64,000 nt of DNA, taken from positions 62,446,574-62,510,573 of the forward strand of contig NC_089272.1 of assembly GCF_963678975.1 (NCBI RefSeq), read 5' to 3'. Positions 1 through 10,768 of the stretch are shown here, in pieces. Below the pieces are notes generated by a model. It was not told the DNA's origin. It saw only the letters and a program-made list of their open reading frames with translations, and made no database searches. Every line of letters starts with the position of its first letter. Within the stretch, counting starts at the first letter, position 1. The translations under genes were made by a program, and so were the position numbers. The DNA is from Dysidea avara. Its lineage: Eukaryota > Porifera > Demospongiae > Dictyoceratida > Dysideidae.

Positions 1-1210
1 TAAGGGGGCGCTTATAATCTCTAATCGATAAGCGCCACCCCTGAGAATGGGTCTGCGAGGACGAGACTAAGTATCCATTACGCTTCGCTGTCGGCTATGT
101 TCAACCCATTACACAGCAACACGAATCAAGAACTGTTTGAAAAGCACCTTTGCAATCAAAATAGCCACTATGAAAAATACGGACGATTTCCGTTTCGAAG
201 GGAAGCCATCACGTGCTCGCAGTAAATCGACCTGTAGTTTGTAGTTAAGGTAGCTAGTTTTGCCTTTCCCTGTCAGCAAAGATGAATGGGACACAAAGGA
301 GGACACTGGTAAGTCCATGACGAATGCATTGTACGTACTGCGGTATGCCAAAAGGCACCTGTCGGGCCTCACATTTGTTTGTTCGCCACAATGCTTTGCG
401 AAACATCACTGCAGAGTGGCTTTCCAAGACATGTCATGGTGTGGCCCTTGAGCCACCTTTACAGACACTTACTGGGGAGATCATTGCACCTAAGACTGCC
501 AACCGTCAGGATGAGGCTAGGGCAGACATACATGCTAGGGGATTCTGGGGGCAGCAGCAAAGTGCCTTTTTTGACGTAAGGGTGTTTCATCCTAATGCAC
601 CGAGCTACTGCAACACCAGTGTCCCCTCTTTGTATTGACGTCACGAGGCACAGAAGAAACGTGAGTATGGTGACCGTGTCAGAGAGGTTGAGCAGGCCTC
701 CTTCACTCCCCTTGTGTTTGCGACCACTGGAGGTATGGGAAGGGAGGCAATAGTTTTCTACCGTCGTTTGGCTGACCATCTATCTCGCCGCGGCTCTACT
801 AGTTACAGTCAGACTCTGGCTTTTATCCGATGCACATTGTCTTTTTCTCTACTTCGGTCAGCTACAATGTGCATACGTGGAAGTAGGTCCATCTCGCATC
901 GCTCCTCTGATGCCTCTCCTGAGATGGGCCCGCATTGATGAGCACAGGGACTTTTAAACTTTTAGCAATCTGGTCCTTTTTATTCAGTTGTCCAGCACGT
1001 GCTTTCTTTGTGCTGGGGGTGGTAGGCAAGGGCAGTCCATCCAGCCCGGGGAAAAAAAATGTAGGTCATACAGCCTTATTCTTTTTTTTTTTATCATTTC
1101 ATATTTCCTTTTTATAAAAAAAAACAAAAACCTGTCGGGCCAAAGCGGCAATGTCGAACAGTGAAAAAATCAAGCCCGTAGCCTTAGCCGTTATCGAGTT
1201 ATGCTTGTCT
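1..1210 (+). repeat. Arm copy of the 10.8-13.1 kb foldback family, split by an insertion
   Basis: Bases about 77-368 and 1142-1190 match the left arm of the foldback element at 10.97-11.55 kb (shared words such as TACGTACTGCGGTATGCC and CCATTACGCTTCGCTGT). The match is broken by an inserted segment at 369-1130. A short hairpin (GGCGCTTAT...ATAAGCGCC) lies at 4-40. The six-frame ORFs over this repeat are not genes. Confidence 0.7.
369..1130 (+). mobile_element. 5'-truncated, polyA-tailed retroelement fragment
   Basis: The segment is flanked by an 11-bp direct repeat, CCTGTCGGGCC, at 358-368 and 1131-1141, and ends in an A-rich tail, the signature of target-primed retrotransposition. One frame runs from the insertion start to 938 with a single TGA at 636-638. 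It encodes GFWGQQQSAFFDVRVFHPN, then VEQASFTPLVFATTGGMG and RLADHL, then SLLRSATMCIRGSRS. From memory this resembles the C-terminal region of animal non-LTR retroelement polyproteins, possibly a nuclease-like domain; that family call is tentative. The copy is not functional. Confidence 0.6.
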
Positions 1211-2177
1211 ATTACTTTCAATATCAGTGCAGTTATAACTGTAGCGTAAGCAACCAATAAACGGAACGTTTATTCCTGTCGTACGTCCCTTCTCGTATGA
1301 ACATCCCTGGAGCACGATTTTTGGCAGAGGTATTCCACTTAACTTCGCCTTCCTGCGTATCAAGTTTGGTGTCAAAAGGTGCTTCCCCAGACCAGTAACA
1401 GCTGAAAATGAGAAAAGTCAAAGTAACCATTTATCGGAACCATGGCTCAATCACCGGAACTCCATAGGCTTGTGTGTATCAATTATCGGACATTAGTTCA
1501 ATGAATGGTCATGGCCTCGCGCTGGAACCTCACAAAAATCTGAAAAAATTCAGCATATTTATGAAGGTCTGACCAACATCCATGCAAAATTTCAGCACGT
1601 CAGATAGCATAATGTATGAGCTACGATTTTTTTTTTGTAAAAATGCACACTAATTAGACACACAATGGTTATTTAAGGGCCCTACAGTATTCAACAGTAC
1701 AACAACCAGCTCCCAACCAATTGTAATTCCTTCTCTTGGTTCTGTTCTTAATCTCTTGGTGGTTTCTAGCTAGAAGCTTTGTAGGGAAACCATGGTGCCA
1801 TACTTGAACTCCAGTCATGGCGATTAGGTTCCCAACGCTTCTCAATAGTTGGCTAGATGATAGTACACTGTTTTGGACTACATTCTCACTGATCTTTAGC
1901 CGCCATGTCGTCTTACCTAGGTTACGCCTGTTTAACTCCCAAGTTCGACACCAGCTGTACCGTGTTTTTTTCTGTGGAAGTTTCAGTGACTGCTGGCCTT
2001 GATCATAGCTTCGCTTGTTTCCTTTACTGTTTGGTGACTAACACTGAAGTAGAAATTAACAATAGACTGTCATGGGCATTCAAAGTGACGAAGAGAATGC
2101 GCCATTGATGATACAGGATGAACTCCTTTCTAAAAACAGCCCCCAAATCTACAGTACAGAAGTAACACGAACTGTTA
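1211..2177. other. No gene seen
   Basis: AT-rich sequence with a T run near 1627. The short ORFs here show no recognisable domain. Confidence 0.4.
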
Positions 2178-2187
2178 ACCTTTGTCC

Positions 2188-2968
2188 GGCGTTCGTTAAA
2201 ACCCGGAACGGACCGGACCAGACCAGAATTTTATTGTTGAGGAGTGCGTATCCAACTAAAATAAATTTAGGTGTGCTTGAAAGGGCTACAGGACGTGGAG
2301 CCTTCTCTTCATTTGTAAGTTTGTACTGAGGGCACGATTCTCCACTGATCGCCAGAGTGACTGTTGGTGATTTCGAAGCAAATATAGTCATATATAATAT
2401 GCACGTAAATGTAGTGTATTACACGGACTCGATACTCTCACCGTAGCTAACAATGGCGGTGAGATACAAGCTAGCTAAGACTGGTCATAGACAATATACC
2501 TGGACTGATCTACATACTGTACGCAAGGAAATCAAGACGCAAGTAAAATTTGACTAATCAAACCCGGCGATTCGTCAAAATATTTTTTTATTTCGTAATT
2601 TTTTTTCTTACGTCTAAATTTCCTTGTGTACGGTAGCTATGTAGATCAGTCCAGGTATATTAACTGTGACCAGTCTTAGCTAGCTTGTATCTCGCTGCCA
2701 TTGTTAGCTACGGTGAGAGTATCGAGTCCGTGTAATACACTACATTTACACTTCACAAACGTGTAGACTATAAAATTATTATACGACTATATTTGCTTCG
2801 AAATCACCATCAGTCACTCTGGTGACCAGTGGAGAATTGTGCCCTCAGTGCAAATGAAGAACAGAGTCCACGTCCTGTATCCCTTGCAAGCGCACCTAAA
2901 TTTATTTTAGTTGGATACGTGCTCCTCAACAATAAAATTCCGGGTCGTTCCGGGTTTTAACAAACGCC
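2188..2968. mobile_element. Foldback TIR element with 10-bp target duplication
   Basis: Two inverted arms of roughly 350 bp face each other around 2560-2600; for example AAATAAATTTAGGTGTGC near 2260 pairs with its diverged complement near 2890. The ends are GGCGTTCGTTAAAACCCGG and its diverged complement. ACCTTTGTCC is repeated directly at 2178-2187 and 2969-2978. The long TIRs and 9-10 bp duplication would fit a Mutator-like non-autonomous element; the superfamily is inference. No transposase is present. Confidence 0.8.
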
Positions 2969-2978
2969 ACCTTTGTCC

Positions 2979-4417
2979 AGTCCTTTATCAGTAGAATCAC
3001 AATCTTTAACAAACATAAAACACTCTTTGTGTACCACGCCACTTCTTTGTACCATGGAATTTTACCATGTTTATTAGTATAACACCTGTCCGATAATTGA
3101 AACATGCATTTCCGGTAATTGAGCCCATCCGATAAATGGTTGCTTACGCTAAATCCCCAAAAAGTGGTCACATGGCCAACAATCCCATTACAGCTATAAA
3201 GGATGTGCTATAACACTACAAGATGTAGAAGTCTTCATTAAAATACACTAACTGTGACTTCGGTCACCCTAAAATACAATGATTTTCTAATAAGCTGTCC
3301 GATTCAACTATTATTACATTTTTGGTCACGTGACCACTTTATGTATGTTTTTGTGTGTTAAACTTATGCTGATACCCAATGCCACAAGCAATCCAATAAT
3401 AAATTAGCACTTGATCTTAAAGGTTAGTCTGTATGAAACTCACCAGAAACAACAAAAGGAAGCACCTTGAGCTGGAAATCCTACTATACAATACAAAGCA
3501 AACACAAAGTTAACTACAACTATATGCAATGCGAACTAGCTACTCTACAACTACAAGCACAGTGGTTTGGCCGGGGAAAGCAAAATCAGTGTCCTCACAC
3601 TGCAAAGCCCAGTACCGTAAAATCATACGGACATTGGCAGTAGCTGTTCGTCCATAACGAAACTGAACGTTGTTGTAATAAATGCTTACTAGCCTGTTTG
3701 GTTGACGCCCCACTGGCTGTGGTGCGGTCAGCGAATTTACGAAGGGTTCGAAGTGCAAATGGTGACCAAACACCAAAAATTTCTCTTTTCGGAAATCCGA
3801 AGCCATAGATTTACCAAAACGTCTATATATACATAGTTCACGTTCACAGAACTTACGTGCATATGCATGGTAACGTCAGCAAGTACTCCAGCTCACGAAG
3901 CCACTTGAACAAACAAAAGTTTAAAGGGCAGGATGTTATTCCTTATACGGAATAAAATAACTTCATTAGCAGTTTTGCGTCATCGCGACGCCCGCATGCT
4001 TCTCATTTAGCTAGCAGTCAAATGTATTTTATCCCCGATTTTTTTCGATGTGTCTAAGAGTTCCGGCAGCCGGAGGTGGTTGGGTAGGTCTATTCGTCGG
4101 AGATCTGATGCACTCATGTGAGTTGTTGCGCGAAACATTAAGATGTGCGTCCTACCTCGCGTCCCGTACCTACGTCCTTGAGTTACGGCCCCAAGGATGA
4201 ACAATGAAGATTTCCAACACGTGTAAGTGTGATATGCTATGTACCTAGCTTAGGCTAGTCTTGTATGTGGGAAACTTCAAGACTGGGTTTACCCTTTGCA
4301 GAGAGGATCGATCCCTTTGAATTATACACAGAATCATTTATCTCATTTGTAGAGACTTTGTTATATACACCCTTAGTTCTGTATACCCTGTACTCAAGAC
4401 ACTGCTACCTATACGTG
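2979..4417. other. No gene seen
   Basis: No ORF with a recognisable domain and no exon chain. Short pieces around 3060-3150 (CCGATAAATGGTTGC) resemble words at 1420-1490, suggesting old repeats. Confidence 0.4.
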
Positions 4418-4422
4418 TTAAT

Positions 4423-5543
4423 CAGGGGCGGATCCAGACTTTTTAAAAGGGGGGTTCCACTCAGTCTAGATCTGTAATTGCAGCTTCAGGTTAAAGACCA
4501 AAAAAACATATCAAGAAGTTTGCGGAGATTTGGTCCAGCTGCACCGATTTGTTCACTATAAGTTGCACAGTTTCTATTGTACTGACACTTTGTACTCACA
4601 TATCTTTTCACTCAAAAGACGAATTTCAGATTCGCAAGTACCATGAGAAAGAGCAACTCTTTACGAACAGGATGGTACCAAGTGAAGCTCAGTACACGAA
4701 AACTCCGCTCGTCATTTTCACAATAAAAGAACACAATCATCTGCAATACATTTCCAATGGGCATTTTGATTATTCTAATAAATTCATTCATATCTCGTGA
4801 CATGCTTGGATTATCCCGGATTCGCTGCTAGATTCTTTTAGCTTATTCTTGAGCGATTCTAACAAGCCATAGTGAGCACATATAGTGTAAAGTATCACTC
4901 GTCAAAACAATGGCAAAGTCGGAGGTTAAATATGTGCGTGATTCTGAGCGAGATTATTGCTTCGATTTGACATGGACTCCGTCTGGCTAGGTCTGAGTAG
5001 TAACGCACAGCAAGTCTTTAACTATAAATAACTCCTTAGAATTAATACAGAGCTTTAAAACGATTTTATTAAAGAAGTTCTGTATGCGTACTAAAGTTCT
5101 AATGTTCCAGTACACCTGTCATGAATACACTATATGCAACATAGACAGTCTGTGATGACTCCTTTAAGTAGAAATCTCTCAAAACCTACAAAAGTGGAAA
5201 AATAGCAACAGTAAAGTCTTTAATCAATGAAATATAACAAGTAAAAATAATTGCAGCTGCTAAATTGCTTTGATTTTAATTAGACTTATCACCAGCAGCT
5301 GGCCTCAAACTTCCGTTTTTGAGCCAAACTTCCTGATATGAAAGAAAAAGGTCATCACCTAGATGGCTACCCCTCACCATAGATTATATAAGTAGGGAAT
5401 ATATAATCTATGCCCTCACCAACTTATTTATAACTGACTAGCTTGCTACACTGCTCCTCTTAGGAACAGTGTGACTGCTCTATTAGAGTATCTCAAGTAA
5501 GTTCAAAAGGGGGTTCCATGGAACCCCCCTGGATCCGCCCCTG
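4423..5543. mobile_element. TIR element beginning CAGGGGCGGATCC, 5-bp duplication
   Basis: The termini CAGGGGCGGATCCAG and CTGGATCCGCCCCTG are inverted copies, followed inward by runs reading GGGGGGTTCCA and TGGAACCCCCC. TTAAT is repeated at 4418-4422 and 5544-5548. It carries a CTCTATTAGAG palindrome near 5479 and no transposase. The 5-bp duplication would fit the hAT5-like class; superfamily assignment is inference. Confidence 0.82.
5385..5413. repeat. Short palindrome
   Basis: ATAGATTATATA and TATATAATCTAT flank a spacer of a few bases within the TIR element at 4.4-5.5 kb. It may be an inserted mini-hairpin. Confidence 0.6.
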
Positions 5544-6149
5544 TTAATAGTGTGTCTAGACATTGGATCACCCTAACAGTTTGTCTAATTGTCAGTGTAA
5601 CTAGTTAATCCTTGATGTCCTGTAAGACTGCAATTCTATTTTCCAAACGAAGTTGCTTTGTTCCAACAGCTGGAAATATTTTGCCAAGGCTATGTTCCGA
5701 CAGTCCACTAGATTTCTCTCACTATCAAACACATACACGAGCTAGGGGTTCACACGCGTCTAGTAGTATACCCCGAGTATTTGACTTTAGGTCATGTGAC
5801 CAGTAGTTTTCCTTGGGTTTTCTACTTTAGGGCATGCAACCAGTGGTTTGCCTCGGGTCTTACACATATATTAGGTAGAAACTAAGGAAGAGCATTTGAG
5901 GACTTTTGTTTTTTTATTCACATGACTGCCGGAACAATAGCAACAGCCATTTCCAAATACTGTATGCACAATGAGCCTATGGGAAGGAAATAGCCAATGT
6001 ACATATCCTGTGCCCAACAAATAGTTAAACTGGTAGTACTGTAGAGTTTGGCTGTTAGGCACATAATTATACTTAACAAAACTATCCAAATGGTTTTTTT
6101 ATAACATGTATTTTTAAGTGCATGCGCCTAATAATAAGACCACATTGTG

Positions 6150-6637
6150 TAGTGGCAGATCTAGATGGGTTTCTGGGGTTTCGACAGAAACCCCCTTTTA
6201 AATTTAGCTTAGTGGTAGTATAGATACATAAACATTGTTGACTGACAATTTGTCATATCAAACAACTATATACCACTGTATTTCAGTAGCATGCATGCAG
6301 TTGCACTTAACTGACATCAGTTGTAGCTATTATACCCTCAGCAACACTTCACTTTTCATCTTCCACTGCATTAAATATAATCGAGATACTCTAATATAGC
6401 AGTCAAGTAACTACTCTAATAGAGCAATCAAAGCCACAACTTGTAGTCACTATATTTGCCCTATAGTATTTACAGTTTAAAGTATTGTGTTTATTGTAAC
6501 TAAAAATAGCCCGAGATCCAATCTCAGAGCTTCTAAAACCTCAAAAATTTCCAGAGAATTGTCATCAGATGCATGCCTTATTCAACTATATACCAGCTTT
6601 CAGAAACCCCCTTTTTAAAATCCTAGATCCGCCACTA
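6150..6637. mobile_element. TIR element beginning TAGTGGCAGATC, 5-bp duplication
   Basis: Ends TAGTGGCAGATCTAG and CTAGATCCGCCACTA are inverted, with inner GAAACCCCC runs. TTGTG flanks both sides (6145-6149 and 6638-6642). It contains two CTCTAATA-type motifs near 6386 and 6417. It is non-coding and probably related to the CAGGGGCGGATCC family. Confidence 0.78.
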
Positions 6638-6642
6638 TTGTG

Positions 6643-7943
6643 GGTGTTCATAGATTAACATTAACTCTCTTGGAGCGATGTGATCCGTAGTCACCACATG
6701 TACCAATATTTGGAGTCCAGTTCTTGTGTAAATCCTTCATGTGGATGATTTCCATGGTACAGAAGACCATTGTGCTTGGTAAGCATAATAAATAAATTCC
6801 ACATTATCATTATTGGATATGTACCACATGAAATTCAAACACAGCATAGTTTACTAGTTCTTCTCTTGTATAGCTGCACCTTGTGGTGTTCATACATGCA
6901 CTTGAACCTTGAATTAACATGTTGGTTGCTCTTCTTATAGTTCTACATCTGCAGCATGCATGTTAACTTCAATTTATTGTAATGCAATAATTTACATTAA
7001 GTATGATAAACGAGTACACGCTTAATAATATACTTGTACTTGTATATAGCAACCAAACTCTATGGTATTTATAAACATGGCAGTCATAGATGGGCTGGTT
7101 CAAATTTTGTCATTCAAGGATATATATATATATATATATATATGTATAGTATGGCCAAAATAATGTGGAAAATGACTTTGTCTATATTTCTATTGACACG
7201 ATAAAGATTTATATAACAATACTGCAAAGAAATATTGCATTAACATCTACCTGTTATAATAACATACTGACCTTTATTAAGTTTTTATTGGTCTTTCCCA
7301 TTCTTACTTTCTTTCCTGGTTTCCTAGAATTCTAATTACCCCTTACAACATAGCGTTGCATGTGCATGGGAAAATCAAACTTTGACTTTGAAATATGGTA
7401 GCTCACTCTATTATCCAAACACCATTGTGCCCGTTCATATGTGAAGCTCATTCATTTATTATAGAGACATACTTTAATAAACATCAGCATACACTACTCT
7501 AACAGAACATACAACAGATGTCAAATACTCTAATAGAACAGTCATCCATATACTGTTCAGATAACTAAAGTTGGACCTGGATAATTGAGGACCTATTGTA
7601 TAGCATGTAAGAATTTCTCACATGACTATATTCCATCATTCGTATAGTTATGTACTTTATTTCACTATATTTATATTCACTGGGACCTACCTGGCTACTT
7701 CATTTTAAATTATTAAAATTTACTAGTAGTTATGTGAACCAATCAATTATTTGGCTGTTGTCTGCACAAATAATCCTTAGTAAAAACTGATTAGGTATCT
7801 GATTTATTACACTTAATTAATAGCTCTATTGAATCACTAGAAATGCCTGTACTCTAAAAGGTGAATAAACAGTTAAACATACTAAAAAAGCATGCATACA
7901 AAAAGCACCAAATAAATGGTGGCAATACACATTATTATACATT
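6643..7943. other. No gene seen
   Basis: AT-rich intergenic sequence with an AT dinucleotide tract near 7122-7142 and degenerate CTCTAATAGAA motifs near 7495 and 7535. No exon-like ORF. Confidence 0.4.
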
Positions 7944-8637
7944 TGTGACTCGGTCTGCGGAAAAGGGTCTTATAGCCTTTCTGAATTGTCAAGTTTAACT
8001 AATCATACCTCCTCATGTTTTCAACGTATCACCTTCATATTACACCAAGCCATAGTGCTATGGTAGGGGTATAAGGAGACTACGTTTCAGGTAGGGATGC
8101 GGCGATTATGCTGGCATAATTTCGGGCATAATAGGTATGTGTGGAAATCAGGAATTATGCTAGCATTTTGAGGTGATTATAAAGCTTTAACAGTAGGAAA
8201 ATCTGCAGATTGCACAATTCCGTTAAAAAAGATCGAGATACTCTAATAGAGCAGTCAGAAACTCTAATAGAACAGTCATTGAATATTATTTACTCTAATA
8301 AAGCAGTCATATTGAAATGAAATTCTCTAATACAGTAACCAGCTAAAGAATTCAAGACTATTTGAAGCCTAAACATCAATGAAAATGGTCTGATACAGCA
8401 ATAAACTGGCATTATTAGCCAATTATGGTGGCATAATTTTGGGAATAATGGGCAATTCTCAAAAGCATAATAGGTGATTTTTTGAGCACTGCTCAAAAGC
8501 ATAATGCTCAATTTTTGGAGCATAATAGCCTCATGCCTAGTTTCAGGGTGATACCACATTCACAAGTCAAATTACAGGTTGCCAAGTACATGCAATTGAA
8601 AAGGCTATAAGACTTCTTTTTGCAGACCGGGTCACAT
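7944..8637. mobile_element. MITE family 2 copy (GTGACTCGGTCTGCGG ends), interrupted by another MITE
   Basis: The ends read GTGACTCGGTCTGCGGAAAA and TTTTTGCAGACCGGGTCAC. Inside them come GTCTTATAGCCTTTC on the left and GGCTATAAGACTTC on the right. Shorter uninterrupted copies are at 39.5, 48.4 and 58.4 kb. This copy is lengthened by the element at 8092-8539. Confidence 0.75.
8092..8539. mobile_element. Nested MITE with 8-bp duplication GTTTCAGG
   Basis: It begins TAGGGATGC and ends TCATGCCTA. GTTTCAGG lies directly at 8084-8091 and 8540-8547, splitting the host MITE, so it arrived later. It carries the GATCGAGATACTCTAATAGA motif near 8229 and many GCATAAT words. An 8-bp duplication suggests a hAT-type element (inference). 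A diverged relative lies at about 42.27-42.63 kb. Confidence 0.8.
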
Positions 8638-9140
8638 TTAATGATTTCTCTAAGCACTATAATTCAGATATTCATTTGCATTGGTTTTGTCTTTGCATGT
8701 GTGGATTAAGATTAAAAGTCATTCGCTATTCAGTGTTCCTAGTAACAGAAAAGGTGTTTCAGCATCAGCCTACAATGCTTTGATGTTAGTAGAGCAGTGA
8801 TAGCTAGTAAAAATGACCAAATTGTATGCTTTGTAAACAAAGCATGAAACTTTGCACATAGCTACCATGGTATGAAATGTGTTTGAAATAATTATAGTGC
8901 CATCACAGTTTGACCTTTGATGCATCCTTACAGCTCATTTTATGCCCAAAATAGTGACCTTTGTCAATATATAAACACTCAAATTGTTCAAACTGGGTGT
9001 TAAATGGAAGATCTTTATCCAAAAAAACAAGTTGATACTTGTTGTAAATATAATCTACCCAAACTCATACTATAGAACCTCTGCATGTATTATGCACAAT
9101 GAAGTTGCACACACCTCACTAGATGTTACATGATTTATAG

Positions 9141-9400
9141 GTCATTCACCAATTCCACCCAACATTAAGAATATTACAGAACTGGTGATTCCAAACATGG
9201 CCCCTAAATGGTTTGAAATGGGTCTCCAATTTGGCATTGATGAAAATGAACTGGAAACAATAAAGCATGATAATAGTGACAGTAAGACAGCTGCTAGGAT
9301 AATGCTTACAGAATGGCTAATGAACACTCAGAAAGTGAAGTCTTGGGACTCACTTTTGAGCTTTACAAAGTCAGTCTGTGGGTTAGAGCTGTTTAGCTAG
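9141..9400 (+). pseudogene. Locus A: orphan Death-domain terminal exon, frameshifted at its end
   Basis: After an acceptor ending TTATAG the exon enters with the same phase as the last exons of genes B and E. It encodes NITELVIPNMAPKWFEMG, LQFGIDENELETIKHD and WDSLLSF, a clear Death domain closely related to the other copies. Compared with gene B, two nucleotides are missing in the TTGAGCTTTACA stretch, so the last residues (KSVCGLELFS) leave the family frame and end early. The ancestral frame also holds a stop soon after. No PH, PTB or CARD exon was found upstream on this strand, where the sequence is repeats. It is most likely a duplicated fragment. It could still be the last exon of a gene whose other exons I cannot see. 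Confidence 0.7.
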
Positions 9401-9905
9401 CACTTTGATCAAAAAACTAAGGTAGCTTTAGAATACATGAACACAAAATGTACGAACAGTATTTTAATACAGTACAGTTGATCATATTGATTGCACATAT
9501 TCTGTGAATAACTACATATGTATATTTATATAATATCCTTTATTCCATATACTGTACTTATATTTACAGTATTTTTGTACACATGTTTGTTTGCAGTATG
9601 TAATGTGGGGTTATTTTAATATATTATATAATCAATAAGCAGATGCCTCATGGTATAGAGTAACTGAGGAATTCCCTTTATAGTTCATGAACTTTGCTAT
9701 TATGTCACCACTGGATTAATTTACTTGGCATTATGTAACTACAAAGTACAGTCATTAAAAGACCCAAGATATTGAATTGTAAATCCTTCGTACAAAAAGT
9801 TATCCTAAGGTTTCACCTGTAAATAGTTACCTTATTTGGAAGGTTTTGTGAACCCTTTGGTCATTGTACTAGTTGATCACATGAGAATGATATCATTAAT
9901 TATAA
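9401..9905. other. No gene seen
   Basis: AT-rich sequence downstream of the orphan Death exon. No further exon of that family was found. Confidence 0.4.
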
Positions 9906-10744
9906 CAAGTACACAAAAAAATTTGGAATTTTCTACTAGAGTAGAGACCATAGCACATCAATAAAAAGTACTGAAACAAGTTGGAGTAGTTTATTTTATT
10001 TTTATTAAAGCTTTACAGCACAAGGTCTGTAGGATACCTGGTTCTACAGCCTGCTCAAAGACATTAGACACAAAGACATTAGCTACATAAGGTGTGTTTG
10101 AAAAGTTGCAGGAAGGAGAAAAAATCCATGACTGGACCTAGTCTCGTGCCCAGACCGCTTTTTTTCTTTTTGTGTGGGGGCGGAGAAAAAAAGTTTCTCC
10201 GCCCCCACACAAAAAGAAAAAAAGCGGTCTGGCGGCACGAGACTAGACTGGACCTAGGTAGCCTCGAACCTGCAGCCATCCGATTTACTCTCGAAGTCCA
10301 TGATATTAAATCACAGTAAAAATCGGATGGCTGCAGGTTCGAGGCTACCTAGGTCCAGTCATGGATTTTTTTTCCCAACTTTTCAAACACACCTTAAGTA
10401 GTTAAAGTCTAAGTAGCTAAAGTCTTTGAGCAGGCTGTAGGACCAGGTGTCCTACAGACCTTCAGCACTTGTGCTGTAAAGCATTAATAAATAATAAATA
10501 AAATAAAAAAAACAATAAGAAGTGTTATATCCCTACTGTGCTCATGCAAGATACCATAACGGAAATGCACAGTAGGGATATAACACTTCTTATTGTTTTA
10601 CCAAGAGTATACTCCTCCCTCTTCTATTATTATGTACTCTTGTGATTTAATATCATGGACTACTCCAACTTGTTTCAGTACTTTTTATCAATGTGCTATG
10701 GTCCCTACTCTAGTTGATAATTCCAAATTTTTTCGTGTACTTGT
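9906..10744. mobile_element. Palindromic MITE with a nested palindromic insertion
   Basis: The outer arms (AAGTACACAAAAAAATTTGG near 9907 and its complement ending near 10743) match the compact copy at 13.15-13.48 kb. The left arm is interrupted at about 9990-10505 by a second inverted repeat. That second repeat has ends related to the ACAGCACAAGGTCTGTAGGA tail repeat and GTGTGTTTGAAAAGTTG arms. Its centre at 10137-10250 is a third palindrome built on GACCTAGTCTCGTG and AGACCGCTTTTT. Confidence 0.75.
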
Positions 10745-10768
10745 TTGTTAACTTTTTTTGTAAATAAT

